Assembly: GCA_013399855.1 (NCBI GenBank)
Contig: VXAY01000167.1
Coordinates: forward strand, 174,047-238,046
Length of the DNA: 64,000 bases
Origin: Oxyruncus cristatus
Lineage: Eukaryota; Chordata; Aves; Passeriformes; Cotingidae
Reading direction: 5' to 3'
The translations under genes were made by a program, and so were the position numbers. This document shows positions 60,801 through 64,000 of the stretch, piece by piece (the first letter of the stretch is position 1; each line of letters begins with the position of its first letter). The notes below the pieces were generated by a model, which searched no databases, had not been told where the DNA came from, and worked only from the letters and a program-made list of their open reading frames with translations.

Positions 60801-63701
60801 TCTTCCTACATGCCATTCATGGGATGTTTAAATTAAAAATAATTTCATTGTAAGAGTTGTTTCCTCCTCAGGAATTGAATGTATACAGGCTCTTTACAGA
60901 TGAATCTATTTGGAACACACAGCTCTGTAGTATGAAATTGTATGACTTGTTTTTGAAAAGTATGGACAAAAGCGTCGTCCAAGAAAACTCACCAAAAGAC
61001 TTTTTTTTTTTCCTTCAGTTCCTCTCTGAAGTTTCATTGTAAATATTAGCCTGACCAACTTAACTGATACTCAGGGAAAACTGATCTTTTCATGTCTCAC
61101 ATACAGGCACATCTTACCTCATACATGACTTGTCCAGATGCCAGACGTTTCCTGTCACCAAACGCTAACTGCAACAGATGTAAACTGAGAGCATTCCCTT
61201 CACTGAAAAAGGTATAAATTAAGAAATTTGATTACAAAGCTGCTTTACAGTCCTCATTATCATTTCAATAGATCTAGGCTGAAACTTAATAGCATGCTCT
61301 TGCTGAAAAGAAAAACACCACTTCCCAAAAAATGATAATTGGTCACATTTAGCCACTCAAACATACAGAAGAAAATTTTGACACTAACAGCTTCCATACC
61401 ATTGGAAAGCTCTAATATGTTGTATGGACCTAAAATTTCTTGAAATAACACTTAACAGTGAAGTGTTCTCCATCAAAACTGCTTTGAAGTTAAACTTGAC
61501 TGCCACTCTGTGAACAGCTGGGGCTGATTAAATAGCTTGCTGAGGCTGAGAGAGAGGTATCTTTCTCCCCTTCCCACCAAAGTTCCATTACCTCTCTTGC
61601 ATTCACTGCACCCTTCCACACTCTGACTTGATTCCTTAGCCCAGCAGGAAACCATTGATTTTTTCTGCCCGACATTGTTTTCTGTCTGGGAAGCCAAACT
61701 GGCTCACAAAGGCTCCAAAGACTGCTGAAGCTGTCACAAGGTAACCAGCAATACCGTCACCTCCCTCCTTTAGGAACAGCTGTATGTGAACAAATGCTTT
61801 TAAAAAAATAGCAAAATCACTGGCTTATGGTAATTTTTATTCACCTTTGTTGTGTAGACTGAACAGCCCACAAGTAGTAATAATGATGAAGATCACTCTC
61901 AGGCTCTTGAAAAGTAAGAGCACAGACAGGAATCCTTCTTCCTCCAAGCCTAGTGTAATGCCTACAGGTTTGAAAAAAGAAAAAATTTGATTCATATGCA
62001 TCCTTGCCTTGGAATGGGTTAACCCCCTATTTCCATCAAGGCTGAACTGTAGAAAAGGATGTGTTATCAGGTAAAGGCTAGCTATTGATTTTTTATGTCT
62101 CACTTGTTTAATCCTGGATAGTTTAAAGAATACTGTCACAAAAATCACATTATTCACATACTGAAGCCTTTCAGTGTATGTCCTAATTGCAGTAACTTGT
62201 TCTGAAAAATACATTCTAAAACCTGTTTCATCAAACTACACACTGATTTCACTGAATACTACTGGATAGAACAAACTCAGTTATAAAAATGAGATAGTAT
62301 CCCAACTGTCTGACTTGACTCAAAGCAACATGCTTTCCACAATTCTTCAATCCACAAGCACAATAAGGAGAGCAAGCTTAGTCCACTGCAGAGAAGGTGC
62401 TCCACTTCACCCATGTAAGATCTAATACTTATTTCAGTAGAGGTTTTTTGAACATTCCAAGGTTATATTCAATATTTCAGTCACAGAAAAAGGTCTCTTG
62501 AAGTTAACATACTTTCTGAAGCAAAAATTTGAGACCACTGCACCTCCAACCATGGTCAAATGGAAAGGAGTACTTACGCCCTCTTCAAAGTTCTCATATT
62601 TCCCAGTGACAGGTAGCCATCAGAAAACCCCACAACGAGCTGATTGCTTCTGCTTATGTAGCTCAGGGCTGACACTGCTGTTCCTGAAGGACTTCGTAAT
62701 TGAAAACAGAGATGCCTCCCTTCTCTGGTCACAGCTTCTCTTCTTTGTGGAACTTCAGCAGGAATTCTAGTGACAACTTCTAGATCTGCACACATAAAAG
62801 CAGGCAATAAACAAGCGTGTTATGCCATTTTGGTTGCATTTTAGACTGATATGACAACATGTATAAACTAATTCTACCATCCCAGGCAAAATATCCATTT
62901 CTGCAAAACCTTTTTTACAGTTTTTGTTTCTGTATCTATTCAAAGAACAGAAGAACTTTCCGATTGGACAGGTACTCTCCCGTTCAAAATTGGGTACAAG
63001 TGTAACCTTTTAGACAAATTCTTCTCAGACTCTATAGATCAGGAGTTTGGGTCTCAGATGAATCTACCTGAAGGGACATCAACACTGGAAGCCACTCCTG
63101 AAATAGCCAAAACAGTCTATGCAATGTGCATACACAATGTACAGGGTTCATTCAATGCAAGATTTTTTCATAAGTCACATTTATTTTAAAGCCTAAAGTT
63201 TGCCCCAAGTTCATTAATAGAAAAGGGAGAACACCCCCAAGAAATGTGGTACCTCTGACACAACTCCCTATCAGGCAGTTGTACTGACTCAGATGGTAAA
63301 ATTCCTACATCCCACTAGCAAGTATCACAGTGACAAAGGGATCTGGGTAGGAAGAGTCATTTACAACACCAGAAGGAGTATTAAGCCACTCCCATTTTTG
63401 GTCAGGTCAGGACCACAGGATGTCAAACTGCCCTCTGCAACCTCTAGGCAGAAATGCTGGTTTTCTGCAAGACACAAATTTTCTTACTACTAAATTCAAG
63501 TTTAAAACCTGCAGGCTTACCTGATGCTTCTACTTCATTCTGACTGCAAGATAAATCATCCAAACAAAGGTCAATCAGAAGTACACGACCAACATCTGTA
63601 GCCACTGCTGCCACTCCAAAAAGCCATCGCAGACTCTGGTGTAGGTGCCGAGTGCTCACACTGGCTCCTCCATCATTGCTTATGGGTTCTATTGCAGTTA
63701 C
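48611..63701 (-). CDS. AHCTF1: AHCTF1 (ELYS nucleoporin), 23 internal coding exons; both ends missing
   Basis: ELYS binds chromatin at the end of mitosis and recruits the Nup107-160 (Y) complex, seeding nuclear-pore assembly. The 23 exons found have GT-AG borders and matching phases throughout, and sum to 3045 bp, exactly 1015 codons, without a stop or frameshift. They cover about residues 130 to 1150 of the human protein (about 2,270 aa): most of the N-terminal beta-propeller (marks [88 protein letters not shown]), the alpha-helical middle ([63 protein letters not shown]), and the start of the tail ([20 protein letters not shown]). The first exons lie right of the window. The C-terminal half, with the AT-hook region, is not found to the left, where SCCPDH ends only 2.4 kb away. 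Identity is certain; completeness is not. Confidence 0.95.
49290..49440 (-). CDS. AHCTF1: AHCTF1 exon
   Basis: Acceptor gctttacag, donor gtaagc. Completes Val, then [20 protein letters not shown], followed by [15 protein letters not shown] and [11 protein letters not shown], ending in phase 2. The part after REVW is about 35 residues shorter than the human protein as I recall it. Confidence 0.9.
49525..49672 (-). CDS. AHCTF1: AHCTF1 exon
   Basis: Acceptor tttatcag, donor gtaatt. [20 protein letters not shown], then [20 protein letters not shown], ending SSVLRE plus one base. Confidence 0.94.
50768..50899 (-). CDS. AHCTF1: AHCTF1 exon
   Basis: Acceptor tgttacag, donor gtaagg. 44 codons, phase 0: [20 protein letters not shown], then [20 protein letters not shown], ending VNLM. 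Confidence 0.95.
50996..51140 (-). CDS. AHCTF1: AHCTF1 exon
   Basis: Acceptor aactacag, donor gtaagt. Completes Arg, then [20 protein letters not shown], followed by [20 protein letters not shown] and LPFTDTEK, phase 0. Confidence 0.94.
51317..51504 (-). CDS. AHCTF1: AHCTF1 exon
   Basis: Acceptor ctgtgcag, donor gtaagg. [20 protein letters not shown], then [20 protein letters not shown] and LTVLLSN, ending in phase 2. Confidence 0.95.
52250..52396 (-). CDS. AHCTF1: AHCTF1 exon
   Basis: Acceptor ctctcag, donor gtaagt. 49 codons, phase 0: [20 protein letters not shown], then [20 protein letters not shown], ending YE. Confidence 0.95.
53562..53618 (-). CDS. AHCTF1: AHCTF1 exon (short)
   Basis: Acceptor catttcag, donor gtatcc. 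19 codons, phase 0: [19 protein letters not shown]. The intron before it is only 106 bases. Confidence 0.9.
53725..53848 (-). CDS. AHCTF1: AHCTF1 exon
   Basis: Acceptor tgttgcag, donor gtgagt. Completes Arg, then [20 protein letters not shown] and [20 protein letters not shown], ending H in phase 0. Confidence 0.95.
54242..54335 (-). CDS. AHCTF1: AHCTF1 exon
   Basis: Acceptor cctgtag, donor gtaaga. Completes Asp, then [20 protein letters not shown] and [10 protein letters not shown], ending in phase 2. Confidence 0.92.
54818..54922 (-). CDS. AHCTF1: AHCTF1 exon
   Basis: Acceptor tttttcag, donor gtaagc. Completes Gly, then [20 protein letters not shown] and [15 protein letters not shown] plus one base. 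Confidence 0.92.
55464..55604 (-). CDS. AHCTF1: AHCTF1 exon
   Basis: Acceptor gacaag, donor gttggt. Completes Cys, then [20 protein letters not shown], followed by [12 protein letters not shown] and EARELTEK plus one base. Confidence 0.92.
55767..55856 (-). CDS. AHCTF1: AHCTF1 exon
   Basis: Acceptor cttttaaag, donor gtgagt. Completes Glu, then [20 protein letters not shown] and KDELDQI, ending in phase 1. Confidence 0.92.
55942..56032 (-). CDS. AHCTF1: AHCTF1 exon
   Basis: Acceptor ctgtttag, donor gtaatg. [20 protein letters not shown], then [10 protein letters not shown] plus one base. Not visible as a long open frame. Confidence 0.92.
56652..56768 (-). CDS. AHCTF1: AHCTF1 exon
   Basis: Acceptor atgtttcag, donor gtgagt. 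39 codons, phase 0: [20 protein letters not shown], then [19 protein letters not shown]. Confidence 0.95.
57549..57610 (-). CDS. AHCTF1: AHCTF1 exon (short)
   Basis: Acceptor tttctgcag, donor gtgact. 62 bp: completes Asp, then [20 protein letters not shown], phase 0. Confidence 0.92.
58054..58235 (-). CDS. AHCTF1: AHCTF1 exon
   Basis: Acceptor tctttaag, donor gtaggt. [20 protein letters not shown], then [20 protein letters not shown] and [13 protein letters not shown], ending in phase 1. Confidence 0.95.
58319..58451 (-). CDS. AHCTF1: AHCTF1 exon
   Basis: Acceptor tttgacag, donor gtaggt. [20 protein letters not shown], then [20 protein letters not shown], ending DSL in phase 2. Confidence 0.95.
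58971..59121 (-). CDS. AHCTF1: AHCTF1 exon
   Basis: Acceptor ttttcctcag, donor gtttgt. [20 protein letters not shown], then [10 protein letters not shown] and DREDSVNE plus one base. The intron before it (59122-61117) is about 2 kb. Confidence 0.94.
59122..61117 (-). other. AHCTF1 intron, about 2 kb
   Basis: The largest AHCTF1 intron in the window. It contains a (TA)n tract at about 60681-60712 and no recognised repeat family or exon. Confidence 0.8.
60681..60712. repeat. (TA)n microsatellite
   Basis: Alternating TA interrupted by a CACA step. Confidence 0.9.
61118..61202 (-). CDS. AHCTF1: AHCTF1 exon
   Basis: Acceptor tttttcag, donor gtaaga. Completes Ser, then [20 protein letters not shown] and SGQVMYE, phase 0. 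Confidence 0.92.
61845..61961 (-). CDS. AHCTF1: AHCTF1 exon
   Basis: Acceptor aacctgtag, donor gtgaat. [20 protein letters not shown], then [12 protein letters not shown], ending in phase 2. This frame is not the longest open one here; it was chosen by family match and phase. Confidence 0.88.
62578..62785 (-). CDS. AHCTF1: AHCTF1 exon
   Basis: Acceptor gtgtgcag, donor gtaagt. [20 protein letters not shown], then [20 protein letters not shown] and [16 protein letters not shown], ending in phase 2. The LGNM position is LWNM in human as I recall it, so the usual blade tryptophan is a glycine here. Confidence 0.94.
63521..63701 (-). CDS. AHCTF1: AHCTF1 exon (first in window)
   Basis: Acceptor tttcctgtag, donor gtaagc. 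[20 protein letters not shown], then [18 protein letters not shown] and ending NEVEAS plus one base. Beta-propeller strands. Confidence 0.94.
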
Positions 63702-64000
63702 CTACAGGAAAACTACAAGTTAATTTTGAAGCTGTTTGACGAGATAAATAGTAATCACTCAGAAGTGAAGCCAGCATTTAGCACATCAGAAACAAGTAAA
63801 CACAAGATCGTAAGACTTAAAAACAAAGCATTGCTTCCATTATATCAAGCAAAAGGAAATTTATGAAAAGAAAGCTCTGTACAAAAATCTCTTACTGCCT
63901 TCTATTTACTACACTTTCTACAGCTATTTAGCTGAACCAATTTCCACTTCCATGGTGCATTCTGTCTTTACAGTTTACCAAGTTCCACTTCCTACTTAGA
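63702..64000 (-). other. AHCTF1 intron (partial)
   Basis: Runs off the window. The preceding exon (expected to end near LPGR in human numbering) is not seen here. Confidence 0.75.

Noticed and set aside
1..64000. CRISPR arrays, tRNA or rRNA genes, bacterial operons
   Set aside because: No spaced palindromic repeats, no cloverleaf or rRNA core sequence noticed, and all signals are those of a vertebrate nuclear genome.

Overview
The window looks like a piece of a bird chromosome. It is intron-rich and mostly AT-rich. Six truncated CR1 LINE fragments are recognisable, several ending at their 3' side in avian CR1 tails of the ATTCTATGATTCT type. The exons of three vertebrate genes lie in the order CNST - SCCPDH - AHCTF1, the same order as on human 1q44. 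The species cannot be fixed from this sequence. A decayed RTE-clade retrotransposon fragment at about 34.9-35.4 kb points to a bird lineage that received AviRTE-like elements, but this is an inference.

Layout. Positions 1-7608 (+) hold the 3' end of CNST (consortin, PPP1R64): a long intron, the exon with the paired PP1-docking motifs, and the last exon with the transmembrane anchor. About 29 kb follow without a convincing gene. This stretch holds the probable CNST 3'UTR, CR1 fragments, microsatellites, a 23-bp minisatellite, an isolated GC-rich patch, a contig-join scar (single N between two 153-bp copies) and the RTE fragment. A CpG island with stacked GC boxes at about 36.55-37.3 kb is the SCCPDH promoter. 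All 12 expected SCCPDH coding exons are represented from 36818 to 46248 (+), but exon 1 is interrupted by 45 Ns just at the end of the Rossmann glycine motif. From 63701 down to 48611 on the minus strand lie 23 consecutive, phase-compatible coding exons of AHCTF1 (ELYS), 3045 bp or exactly 1015 codons, with no frameshift or stop. The 5' end of that gene is outside the window.

SCCPDH and AHCTF1 are convergent (tail to tail). CNST and SCCPDH are head to tail. The three genes work separately: connexin trafficking from the trans-Golgi (CNST), a membrane or lipid-droplet oxidoreductase-like protein (SCCPDH), and nuclear-pore assembly on chromatin (ELYS).

The main anomaly is at the convergent junction. 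Only about 2.4 kb separate the last recognised AHCTF1 exon from the SCCPDH stop codon, and I find no sequence there for the C-terminal half of ELYS (more than 1,000 residues in human, with the AT-hook and chromatin-binding region). Either the assembly has lost or moved these exons, or this locus makes a short ELYS. I found no CRISPR array, operon, tRNA, rRNA or clearly new biological system. The best leads are the ELYS tail, the RTE fragment, the duplicated SCCPDH intron segment and the assembly scars.
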